Origin: Chara braunii
Lineage: Eukaryota; Streptophyta; Charophyceae; Charales; Characeae
Assembly: GCA_003427395.1 (NCBI GenBank)
Contig: BFEA01000252.1
Location: 619,184 to 683,183 of the forward strand
Direction: 5' to 3'
DNA length: 64,000 nt
In this document: piece after piece, positions 37,901 to 49,655 of the stretch
How the letters are laid out: the number at the start of each line of letters is the position of its first letter
How positions within the stretch are numbered: the stretch's first letter is position 1
Notes under the pieces: model-generated
Told to the model about the DNA's origin: nothing
The model's database searches: none
Seen by the model: the letters and a program-made list of their open reading frames with translations, nothing else
Translations under genes and position numbers: made by a program

Positions 37901-39917
37901 TGCATCCAGGAAAATCCTGGTTTGAGTAGGCCCTTAGAATGCCCATGGTTGGTTTTCAGGTCTGAGCTTAGGCGTGTATTCGCTGTATTGGTCTCTTAGT
38001 CTTCCATCCTGAGGCTATTTTTGGAAAGTGACCTATTTGGGGCAGAGGTGAGCAAGGGTTGTCCACGCCCACACCCACCCGAACCACAAGGGGATGGGTC
38101 AGGTCTTGATATGTCTAAGCCGCCTGGGTGGGTCACGGGCAGATGGAGTGAAGCCAGCCTGGGTGTGTGATGGGTGGGTAGGACTTATGTGTGGATAACC
38201 CGACGTGTGGGTTGTGGACGACCCAGGCATTGGCCTCGGTCGCCCGACCCAGAGCACCCGCCCAGCCCCCTCCTGGCCCATCCCCAACCCCAGAAGAACG
38301 AATAAAAAAAGGAACCAAAAAAATAAACATCAAACCTCTCCAGTTCTCTAAATTGAAAAACAAAATGTGCTGCCAGTGGCCAGCCTGGCCCCGCTCAAAA
38401 GTTTTGGTCTGGCGGAGCTTGCCCACACTGCACCTCTTTGGCCAGGCGGACCTCCAAGCCTTCAGGGGTTCTAATCTGACTGCAAGAGCGGAAAGACTCG
38501 CTCGGAAAGATGAATTACTTATGCTTTTCTAATTTCTTCTATGCAGTGTTGGTTGTGTTGAAGGTTGACTACCGAGCAATTGCTCTCTGAATGATTATTT
38601 TTTACGTTTGCTACTGTTGTGTTGCAATGGCATGGTGCGAATGCCAATTGCTAACCATATGTGCGACAACGGTGCCTGGGCAGGTGTGGGGGGTATGAGG
38701 GTTCAATGGGTGAGGGTGAGTAAGCCTGAAAAAGATCAGGGTGGGTCAAGCCTGAAAAATTTTCACCTCTGGTGTGGGGCCATTTCCACCGTGATAATGA
38801 TGATTGCAACTCTTCAGTGGCCTTGTATTCCATTTGTTTGTCCCCCCTCTCCCCAAATCCGTCCCCTGGACAGCCTAGGTGACACGATGTAACATGCCCA
38901 TGCTTTTGGTGCCATTTTACTTTCCAAGCGTCGGGCTTTTTATATCTCATCCTCCTCGTATAATAGTTATGTCTCGTCCTCCTTGCACAACAGACTACCA
39001 CTCTGTAATATTCATGTGCTTTTGGAGCCGTGCCACTCTCCTCCAAGGTTTGTCCTTTTTATGTCTCATGCCCCTTGCCTAAGAGACTAAGGGTGTAGCA
39101 ACTGACCTGAATGGTTGATGTATGTAATGTATTCACATTGGTGCATTCTGCAATTCCCAGATCACCCGGACCAACATGTTGTTCTCCCTTCCTCTGGGAA
39201 AACGGGTGACCTCTTGCCTGACCAAGAGTGCAATGCTGGCATTGCCCCAATGGTAAGGAAGTAAGGATGACAATACACAACTGGCAGGGTCTTTGTGCGT
39301 TCCTAGTGCTTGCACTTCGTGATGTTCTGCACCTTTGTTTGTGAGAATGGTTCCTGGTTGTGGACCACCGGTAATGGAGCTGTTTTTTCTTTTTTTTTGG
39401 CATAGAAGAAGGCCATGAAAGGTTTGGTAGGGAACTAGTAGGCATGTGTCAGGAGAGAAGGGAAAGAAGAAGATTTGCCCCTTGGGAATGTTAGCAACGA
39501 ANNNNNNNNNNNNNNNNNNNNNNNNNNNNNNNNNNNNNNNNNNNNNNNNNNNNNNNNNNNNNNNNNNNNNNNNNNNNNNNNNNNNNNNNNNNNNNNNNNN
39601 NNNNNNNNNNNNNNNNNNNNNNNNNNNNNNNNNNNNNNNNNNNNNNNNNNNNNNNNNNNNNNNNNNNNNNNNNNNNNNNNNNNNNNNNNNNNNNNNNNNN
39701 NNNNNNNNNNNNNNNNNNNNNNNNNNNNNNNNNNNNNNNNNNNNNNNNNNNNNNNNNNNNNNNNNNNNNNNNNNNNNNNNNNNNNNNNNNNNNNNNNNNN
39801 NNNNNNNNNNNNNNNNNNNNNNNNNNNNNNNNNNNNNNNNNNNNNNNNNNNNNNNNNNNNNNNNNNNNNNNNNNNNGCAACGAAACAAAAGCAGGAAGGA
39901 GTGGATAGAGCTTGTTT

Positions 39918-39973
<56 letters not shown>

Positions 39974-42900
39974 GAGGAATAGGGAACGTGAGGCCCTGCA
40001 ATCTGGTCCGACTATGAGATGGTACCCTCCTGCCTTCCCCCCCTCTGCCATCGTGTGCTTATGTTCTTTCTGTAGTTCTGTCAGAGCCAAGTTTCCCACT
40101 GTCCATCCCACAGTTCTCAGGGCCTTCACTGCATTAACTCATTTGAGGATTCTCAGTGGCCTGTATGGAGCACCTCTCAGGGTCTGGGTATATGTGCTTG
40201 CGGGGGGATGCACATACCTGCAACCTTGTTTCTTGGCAAGAGTAAGAGCAGAGGTGATTTGGGAGTGAAAATAAACTCAGTCAAGACTCGGTTCCAATGC
40301 GCCGTAGTTTTAAATCTCTTGATTCAGTGGTGCCAGTTTTCCTAGAAAAGTAACGCCAGGACGCATCCACAAGACATGTCTGTGCAGCGTGATGTTTAGT
40401 CCTATGGCTCAGCGTGAAGAAGTGTGGTCTCCTGGCATATACGAGCAGGATCTATCCACTCCAAACGCTAATCCATCCTTCCAAGAGGGGGACCATTGTT
40501 GACATTATATTCTAGAACCTGTCAGGGCTTATGGTTGCTGGCTCTAAGTATAAGGATCTGTCCACAAGGGCTGATAAGGTTTTGATCTAAGAGCATATAT
40601 TCACTTGTTGAATAATGTGAAGATTTGGTGGCAGTACTTTTCAATCATATGCATGTCTGACAAACGTAGAAATCTTTCAACACCAGGCAGGTGGCAGCAT
40701 TTAGGCTGGAGTTTTCCACAGCAACGTAGTCTCACTCAGGGGCTTGACAGTAGGACGTTGACATTCCCACAGCTTTAGCACAGATAGCGCCTGGTCCTAG
40801 CCTGTCAGAGCGGGTCAGCTCGGGCAGTCTCCGAGGCAGCATAGGGAGTATGTGGAAATATATGGGTTCTTAATACGTCTACAGGTTTGAATGTTGACAC
40901 TGCTTCACAATAATGCCCATATCTGGAGGGCCCTTTGTGGGACTGCATTGTGGAATTATACCCTCAGAGGAACTGTGAAAGGGTTGTATCTTCCAATTTG
41001 CTCTATATGGGCCAATGGAGTTCTGTAACTTTTGTCCAAAGCGCACTGCTTGAACTGCCAGGGGGAGTTTGAATTATTAGTCAAGCTGTTTCGGCTGTGT
41101 GTGTGGTTGGGGGAAAGATAAACAGAGTCAATGATGGGCCATTGGGAACAAAGTGTAAGGGGGGAAGAGAGGAGGGGGAGGGGGGGAAGAGAGAGAGGGA
41201 GGGGGGGGGGGGGGAGAGAGAGAGAGGGCAGTTCCACCTCTCCTCTGTGAGTTTGACTCATTGTGCCCAGGATGCCCGAAGGCTGATACAACCGCAAACT
41301 GGGTTCCCTTGGGAAGAAGCTTGGTGGTGCTGAGCCCAGCTCCAACACGGACCCTATCCTTTTCTTTTTGTTTTTTTTGTTTTTTTGAAAAAGAAAATGG
41401 GGGCAATTTGGGCAACCCTCCGGATATTGTATTCAACAGGATGTAAACCTGTGATCTATGTATTTATTATCACTTCCAGAATCCAGGTATGTATCGTTCT
41501 GCAGCACGTAGGCTCATGCTAGACTGTGTCATATCTTTGATGATACTAAAATCTTTTTGGCACAACTGGGCCCCAGTGGGGAAAATTTCCCTGGTGGAAA
41601 ATATTGGCATGACACCCTGGCCTTATTTTCTCCGATAACTGGGCTCTACCGTAGAGTTGTTTTGGCAAACTTTTAAAGTTCGTTTTATTAACATCAGTCA
41701 GGTACATGTGAGACCGCACCCTTTCTTTGATTTCGAAAATCCGGTTACCCATTGAGGCCTAGTGCTGCGTGGCCAAAAGGGGGAACTTTCAGATCCAGGA
41801 ATGGTGACATGACACCATGTCCTTTGATATATTAAAAAAAGACACTGGGTAGGAAGGAATAGTGGTATTGCCAAGCTCTGTACCCATTCCTGAAGGTGCA
41901 GGGTCTGCCTTCAAATTTCATCAAAGAGTGAGTGTATGTGTGCACTCTAGTCTATGTGATGTGGTGCACTTTAGTCTATGGATGCAGCTATGCAGTAATG
42001 TGCAATCTAGTCTCTGTGGATGCAGGTATGCATTAAGGTGCACTTTTGTCTATGTATGTAGGTATGTATCAAGGTGTAGTCTTTGGATGTAGGTGTGCAT
42101 TAAGGTGCACTTTAGTCTATGGATATGGGTGTGTAATGGATGTAGGTGCACATTTTGCTTGGTGTGCAATACAGGTGTGCATTTCAGCCCGCATGGACTT
42201 CAGCTTATGTGATATACATATGCACTCTAGCTGGGTAACGACACTCCCGTGGCGGAGTATTGTTGCCCAACTGGGATAGAAACTGAGGGGTTGAAGTGCT
42301 GGGAAAACTCGCGAAAATATAGTGCCATGTCCCAAGATGAGCAACATAAATTCTTTTAGTCGAGTACGAGTGTCTTTTGTGACTTTCTTCATTCACCAAG
42401 TTAGGTCTTCAGAGTGTTGAAACCTCACTGGGATTTGCGGTGGCGATTTTGGTCCTCGGTGAAATCCTTGTTGAACCCCAGGAACTCACTTGGCCAGAAT
42501 GCCACAGTTATGCGTCAGACCTAGGTTTCATCCCAGCTGTTATGGTTTGGAGCAGCTGTTTGGCCTGCACTTGGCTGTAGGTGAAAATGGCTTATGGAGG
42601 CTTATGGAGGCTTTCGTTAGCTAAGAGTGAGCCTCTAGACAGGCCAAATAGAGCCCCACCAGCCTGGTTTGGGCCAGCAGGTTGGTTAGGGAGCGAGTCA
42701 CGACCATAGTTAGCCTGGACAAGAAGCCTGATGTGTTATCTGGTGGAAGACTTGCAGGTTGGTCACTGATGTCTGTGGCTGTGGATTTTTGTTGCGTACT
42801 AATGCTTTACGTGCACAATAAGTTTCTTTTTTTTGTACCATTACCTCCGAGCCTCTTTTTGGCGAGGTGGAAAAGAACTGCGTGCCAAGCTTTGCCATAG

Positions 42901-45900
42901 CGCCAGGGTGCGACTCTTTTCTTTCGCTTTGGCTGGCGTCACCAGCCATTTTGGTCCGCTGGTGCTTGGCTTCCGAAGAATGCGGTTCACTACTTAGTAC
43001 TTGGCCTTCCACTTTGTAAGGTAGTGGTGGTTTAAAGAAACAGGTCCTTATGGGCCTGGCTCCTTATCCATTCTGGGGAGTGTCCGTTCGGTTTCTATTC
43101 CATCGGCAAGTCGGACGAGTAGATGAAATACCCACTCGTACGCTCAGCCCGGGGAACCCTGACAGCATTGATTGCTTCCGCTGGAAGGATTGGCCGTCAT
43201 GTGAGCCCATGCCGATACAAAACCCGTCCCCTAGTTCCTCTACCCCCTTGAATAAAACAATCTTCAAAAGTTAGCCTGTATTAAGTACTATTAACCCTCT
43301 CAGTTCTCGAACGTGAACTGCTGGGTCCGTTTGGGTCTGCAAGGATATCCCTCCATGCGGGCTTCTCTGTGCCCTGCAGCCTGGTGGTCCGAGTAACTTG
43401 TATCTATGTAGGAGATAAGGTAGCTATGCTCGTCTGCTACTGGTAGGTGCTTGAAGGATCATAGACCGGAACTTCTCAGGTCCCTTGGATCTCGCCCTCC
43501 CACTCCTGATCAGACTGCCTGGCTGGGATCGTGTGGTTCCTGCTGTTTGCGCTGTCCTGAGGGCAGATGTGGCGTCTAAATTATGGCAGTCCTTCCATCT
43601 CGAGTCCTCTAAACCCTGCCGTTTGCCCCCTGCAAGTCAGATTCTCTTAAACTTGTCCCATTATAATTGCTTCGAGTTGCTCTGTATGACGATTTTCATC
43701 TTCCTCCACTGGCAAAGTATTTCTGCCTCCCTGGTAGCTGCCCGGACTCTGTCGCGTGGATTTACAGTCCCATCCAGTGTTCTGCTGCATCTTTCCTTCC
43801 GTATGATCCATAGAGTCACCCTGCGTATCATTCCGAACCAAATCCTTTCCGGTTTGCCAAAGTGAGTGGGGACATTAGTCCATAGAAGAAGTTGGATGGG
43901 TTGTTCAGGGAGGGAGGAGTCAAATGGATGGTCCCATATGTCTGTTGCGCTTGGTGGATGTTCTGTTGCCTCCTTGCATCTGATTAGGCAGTGTATCAAG
44001 TCTTCCTGTTCTTGGTCTGAGCTTGCTAACCAGAGATCTGAGATGTGGGGATCATTTCGTTTTCTTTTGATGTGTAACCAGTGGTGTACAGGTGCAGTCT
44101 TCTTTTTTGAGTTATAATAACGAGTATTAACGACCACATTGACGCGGTGTTTGATGCAGCATTACAGGATCTTTCTGTTGTGGCGGATATCTTGGTTTGG
44201 AAGTTTCTTCAAGGAGTGTCTTGTCGGTAGAGAGTGAAGATTAGGGCAGATTGGAATTTGACCCTATGTGAAATGGTGTAATGCTAAGCAGAGATCTGAG
44301 ATGTGGGGATCATTTCCTTTTCTTTTGATGTGTAACCAGTGGTGTACAGGTGCAGTCTTCTTTTTTGAGTTATAATAACAAGTATTAGCGACCACATTGA
44401 CGCGGTGTTTGATGCAGCATTACAGGATCTTTCTGTTGTGGCAGATATCTTGGTTTGGAAGTTTCAAGGAGTGTCTTGTCAGTAGAGAGTGAAGATTAGG
44501 GCAGATTGGGATTTGACCCTATGTGAAATGGTGTAATGCTAATCCAGTGCTGTGGTTTAACTGCCTTGCCCTTGTCACTCTCATATCTGCGATCTCACTC
44601 GGCTTCCCTGGTTCTGCTTTCCTTGTGTGGTTACTGCGGTGCCTGCGGTGCCTTTGATCCTCACAGGTTTGGAGTCTCAACACGGGCTGCTTGGTAGCAA
44701 CCTTGTATGGTCATCGGGGTGCTGTTATGGCGTTGGCTGGTACGATGAGTGCTCCAGGCAATTGGCGTCTTTTGAGTGGTGAGTACCAATCAGACGTTTG
44801 GAGTTTTCCTCTGCATGTGATTGGCATTGCCAATGACATGTTGTTCTGTCCCGTATGATTACAACCGCATACTGAGAATCTAAGGAGTGGTAGTTCCTTG
44901 CGTATTTTTCTTTTCCTTCGTTTGGCTGTTTTAGGTCCGTTTAAATTGGTTCATTGATGATGATGATGAGACTACTTCAACATTGTCACTTATGAGCTTT
45001 TGCTGTGCTCTTATTTGGTGGAACTCGTGTTGCAATTCTGCTTTTGGTTCGAGGTCACGACTATCTGGTTTCATGTGTATGATGCTGCTTATTTTCTGGA
45101 ATTCGCTATCGCTCATTTTCCTTGCATTTTGGTATCAGAGTTGTGGTACGTTGAGCTAATCTGGCGCTTGCCTTCTGCCTATGCGGTACATGCATGAGGT
45201 CTGCTGGGTGAGCGGCCGTAAGGAGTGTGTAGTGAGGAGGGCGAATGCAAGCAGGTGACCCAGGTGGAGAGGGGTACTCGCCAGGAAGGCTACGAGGTGG
45301 AGATTGGGTGTTTCGCAGTGTGATGAGAACCTATCTGATGTGCGATTGATGCTGAGGTGGAACGGCGGTGTAATGCTGGTTGTGCCGAAGCAATGACTGG
45401 TCATCACAATCGGCGTCAGGTCATCTGGTGAGAATATTTGTGGTTAGGGGCAGCTATTTTGAGGTACGTTACTTTTAAACTTATCACCGTGAGGATGTGT
45501 GTTCTGTCTTGAGAGTCCTCTCATGTGAGGAGTCGAGTGCGCTCAACCTTGAGAGTCAGCATTGTTCACGTGGAGCATCTGGAAGGAGAGGGCGGAGCTA
45601 TCTGAAGGGCCGTGGACGAAGCACTGGGTCACGGTCACCATGCCAACCCACTGGGAGTAGAGCACGCATGCTCTGCTGCTTTGTCCTTTGTCTGCCTGCT
45701 GCGCTGTAGATGGGTTATGATGATAAGGCCAGCCCTACAGGGGAGATGAGTACCGGACGTCTATAAATAAGTACCGCCAAGGTTACCTTCCTGTTTGCGA
45801 CGTTAAATAATTCCTGAGGACTTCGGGGGCCGTCCTTAAACGCCTCTTGATCAGCCAATTGGTCGGTGTAATGCTCGCTGCACGCGACGGTAAACATGGT

Positions 45901-48900
45901 GCAAGGCTGGCCGGTTCAGCATAGACTCGCGGCATAGGGGTGGGCTGTGTGCACACCTTTAGGCACGCACACTACCTGGATTGCTCAGGGACGCTGTCAA
46001 GTGACAATCAGGAAGAACTGACGAAGGGGTAGATTTCAGGTGACAAGTTCGGGAACAGTTCCACTCTGCCGACACTCATGTAAATGATTCTATTTTTATT
46101 TTGATTAGTTAGATGTACAGCCATTGACATCTGACAAATAGCATAGGTAGGAATTACTGTTTCTACTCATTTGCTTTCTGTATGCGGACTAGTCAGGTAA
46201 CCGTTTATATGAATCTGGACTTACCTGTTGGACCCAACTGTGTGTACTCTGACATAGCCACCGATTAATAAGTCGGTCTGAGCACTACTTTGTGGTAGGC
46301 AACCGAGTGAAACCTAGTGCAGACAGTGTACGGTGCAGTAGCTTATGAGCGACATGGAGGTTCCTGACCTGGACGGTACTTGCGATCGGCAAGGCGCCCG
46401 TTGGTCCACGTAGCCTTAGGACCAGAGGGGGACTGTTTTCTGTTCCGCTAGCTTAGGGGGAGAGCGCAGCAGCAGCGGAGGGCTAGTGACGCAGAGGCAA
46501 GCAGAGCCTTCGCAAGCGAGGCAGCTACTTCAGCAGCCATGTCCACTGCTGCGCAGCAAAGTTCCCAGGCCAGTAGTTCAGGGACGATCGGACAGTAGTT
46601 CAAGGACGATCGGGGCGACGGTTGCACATACCCTGAGTCAGTCCGCTGGCGTTATGGCCAGCCAGCCGTTAGTGTTAACTCCCGAGGAGATCGCCATTCA
46701 GCGAGCAAGCGCTCACGAAGCACAGCTACAACAGGCTTTAGATGAGATACAGGCAGAAAAAGAGAGAATGATCAGGAGAAGATCTAGGATACAGCGGCAT
46801 TAAGCCGACATTAGAGAGGTAGAGGAGATGGACCTGACCAATGTGGATGATGATGTGAGGATCGTGAGGACAGTCCTGTTAGATGTAGTAGAGATGCAGG
46901 ACTACCACACATCGCTCTTGCGAGACATTCAGCGGAGCCTGGCGGTGCTGGTTGGATGAATTCAGGTAGCATCACCATCAGGGCCCGGTGCGTGGCCCAT
47001 GGTACAGCCTCCTCATTTTGTCCCACCAGTGACTGGAGTATCCCCATTCACAGTATCTCCAGCTTTGGTGCAGACCGCTTCCCTACTTGGTATGTCTTTG
47101 ACAGGCGGGTTAACAGCAGGTCCTAGTGTACAGGTTCCTGTTCAGACAGTGTTTTTCTCCCAACCTCTGTTGCAGACTGCCGTAACTGGGCAGCCTGCCG
47201 TCTCGCAGCCCGCACCGAAGCTGGAGATACTGTGAATGGGGATACTCCAGTCACAGGTGTGACAGAAGGAGGAGGGTGTACCATGGGCCAGACATCGGGC
47301 CCTGATGGTGATGGTGCTTCCTGAACTCGCCCGACCTGCGCGGCCAGGCTCCGCTGGATGTCTTGCAAGAGCGACGTGTGGTAGTCCTGCATCTCTACTA
47401 CATCTAACAGGACTGTCCTCCCGGTCCTCACATAATCATCCACATTGGTAAGGTCCATCTCCTCTAACTCTCTAATGTCCGCTTGACGTTGCTGCATCTT
47501 AGATCTTCACCTGATGATTCTTTCTTTTTCTGCCTCTATCTTATCTGAAGCCTGCTGTAGCTGTGCTGCGCAAGCGCTGCTGTGCTACTGGCAGGCAAAC
47601 GCCCACGCGCTCACGGGCGAGCAGGATATACGCAGGCAGCCATAGCCGAGCTGGCCCGAGGTGTTGGATGGGGCGCATGGTGGTCCTTGGGTGCACAGGG
47701 CATCTGTGTGGGGGATCAAGGTTGTGAGTGATGCGAGAGACATACCTGGTGCTTGAGGCGAACGGCATTGGCCGAGATCTGCTCGTACTTCGGGGAGCTG
47801 TTGACGTCACCAGCGGCATTGTAAATAGGCTAGATAGGATCTGCCATTTGTAGTCTGGGCACTAAGCGCCAGATAGGGAATCAACATTGGTTCATTGATG
47901 ATGATGATGAGACTATTTCACTTGTGAGCTTTTGCTGTGCTCTTATTTGGTGGAACTCGTAATGCAATTCTGCTTTTGGTTAGAGGTCACGACTATCTGG
48001 TTTCATGTGTATGATGCTGCTTGGTTTCTGGAATTCGCTATTGCTCATTTCCCTTGCACATTTGGCTAGATAAAATTTCCAGAACTCGTTGGTCTTTTAC
48101 TTCAGTTTGCACGAGCGCCTAGAGTGAGTCCATCTTGCAACAGTTTGGTCTGCAAGAATAACGAATCTCTCTCTCACCCCTGGGCAATATGAGGGCCAAG
48201 GCCGATGGGCACCATGTTCGTGCTAAGCGAGCAGGAGCCTGGTGAATTTTCATTACTTCAGGCTTTCTAAGCATGGACTCAGCACCAGGCAGAGCCTCCT
48301 TTTACTTGGGTCGGGACTCGTCACCAGGTGGGGCCTCCTTTTACTTGGGTCGGGACTCATCACCAAGTGGGGCCTCCTTTTACTTAGGCCGGGACTCATC
48401 ACTAGGAGGGGCCTTCTTTTACTTGGGTCGGGACTCAGCACCAGGTGGGGCCTCCTTTTACCTAGGTCGGAGTGCCGTACGGTGGTGCTGAGGGCGAGAC
48501 CACCATCAGGAATGCTCGCCTACAATAACGGTTTTGACCTTTTTGCAGACACAGATGTGGATCCCAGAGTTCGATCCACATACCTCCCTTACCTTACCTT
48601 ACCTGTGTAGAGTATCGAGTCGACCCTGTGAGTCTTGAACCTGTAACCTGTGGGTCGTAGTTGTTGTTTTGAAAGGTCAAGGTCGTAGCTGCTACAGTCC
48701 TGAAAGGTCAAGGTCGTAGCTGCCACAGTCTTACAGTCTTGAAAGGCCAAGTCCGCAAATTTCAAGAAGGTCCGGAAGTGGCCTATCAAGTTCTTCTCAC
48801 GTTTTACATAGCAGACCAGAGGCAAGTGGGCAAGTGGTGGAGTCCAACTTTGCTTAGTCAGCGGTACCCAGTCCCAGTCTCACTTTGCACAGTCAGCAAG

Positions 48901-49572
48901 TACCATGAGGGACTGTGTGCACCATGGGCCCTATGGAAAAGGGGCAGACCAACGAATTACAAAAGTATAAATCAAGAGGCAGCACCCAGCCATTCATTTA
49001 TTCGCTGCGTAAGCCATGCGGAAGTGCTGCCCCAGCCTCTTGTGCAAGGTGGTCTGCAGAGCTCCTGAAGTCGAAGTGGGCTGAAAGAAGATAGCGTAGC
49101 CATAGTAGTAGTAGCAAACGGCCATAGCCGCCATAGGTTAGAGATAGCTGTTAGTGTGTGTGTGTGTGTCTGTGATACAAAGTACGTGTGCGTGGGGTAT
49201 TCAGGGTGATCCAGAGTCGAGTGTGTGCGAACAGAGGTGTTGGACACAGTGACGAGAGTTGCGATGTACAGGCGCTGATGCGCCATAGCCTATTGAAGCG
49301 AGTTTGCATCTGAACTGTGTTCATGGTTTCCATATCTCTGAGCTTTGAGTGGGCGCTTGGCGCCAGTGTGAATCGCCATCTGTTTGCATGTGTGTGAAGC
49401 AGAGAAGAGGGCGAGTCTGATTGCATTGGTATCGGAGCTGGTTCCCGTTACTCCGCGTGCCATTGTTGTCTGGGCGCCACAACTGTAACTGCGCCGTCGA
49501 AGGAGGAAGGTTCGCTATAGCTGCACCGTCGAAGGGAGGTGCTGCGTACCTGCAAAGAAGACAACGACGAAG

Positions 49573-49655
<83 letters not shown>

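Larger units (their letters stand above)
20225..44666 (+). other. Intron 2 (24,442 bp, repeat-filled)
   Basis: It runs from the gtgcgt donor to the acceptor gatcctcacag. Phase 0 on both sides joins ...DSFVK to VWSLNTG..., giving an intact WD40 strand. It contains snRNA pseudogenes, MITEs, a LINE, a LINE tail, a hAT-like element, a SINE-like copy, minisatellites and the assembly gap. Its true length is uncertain because of the gap. Confidence 0.85.
44947..48058 (+). mobile_element. Short-LTR retroelement with gag remnant only (element 2)
   Basis: Direct repeats 44947-45126 and 47888-48058 start tggttcattgatgatgatga and end ccttgca. They are about 90 percent identical apart from small deletions. 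The primer site TGGTATCAGAG follows the left one at 45130. Inside are a leader and part of a gag reading frame, but no pol. The leader shares the phrase gcgacgttaaa with element 3, so both belong to related families. It is a 3.1-kb non-autonomous or deleted copy. Confidence 0.75.

Noticed and set aside
38390-38470. Possible WD40 exon reading [10 protein letters not shown]
   Set aside because: It lies inside the hAT-like element, does not fit blade sequence, and is not needed once exon 3 is placed.
40141-40240. Possible WD40 exon reading [13 protein letters not shown]
   Set aside because: No correct phase, no GH dipeptide, and the true exon was found at 44667-44778 with perfect phase and splice sites.
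48242-48610. Repeat protein of 13-residue units
   Set aside because: The 39-bp satellite is open in more than one frame, simply because its period is a multiple of three.
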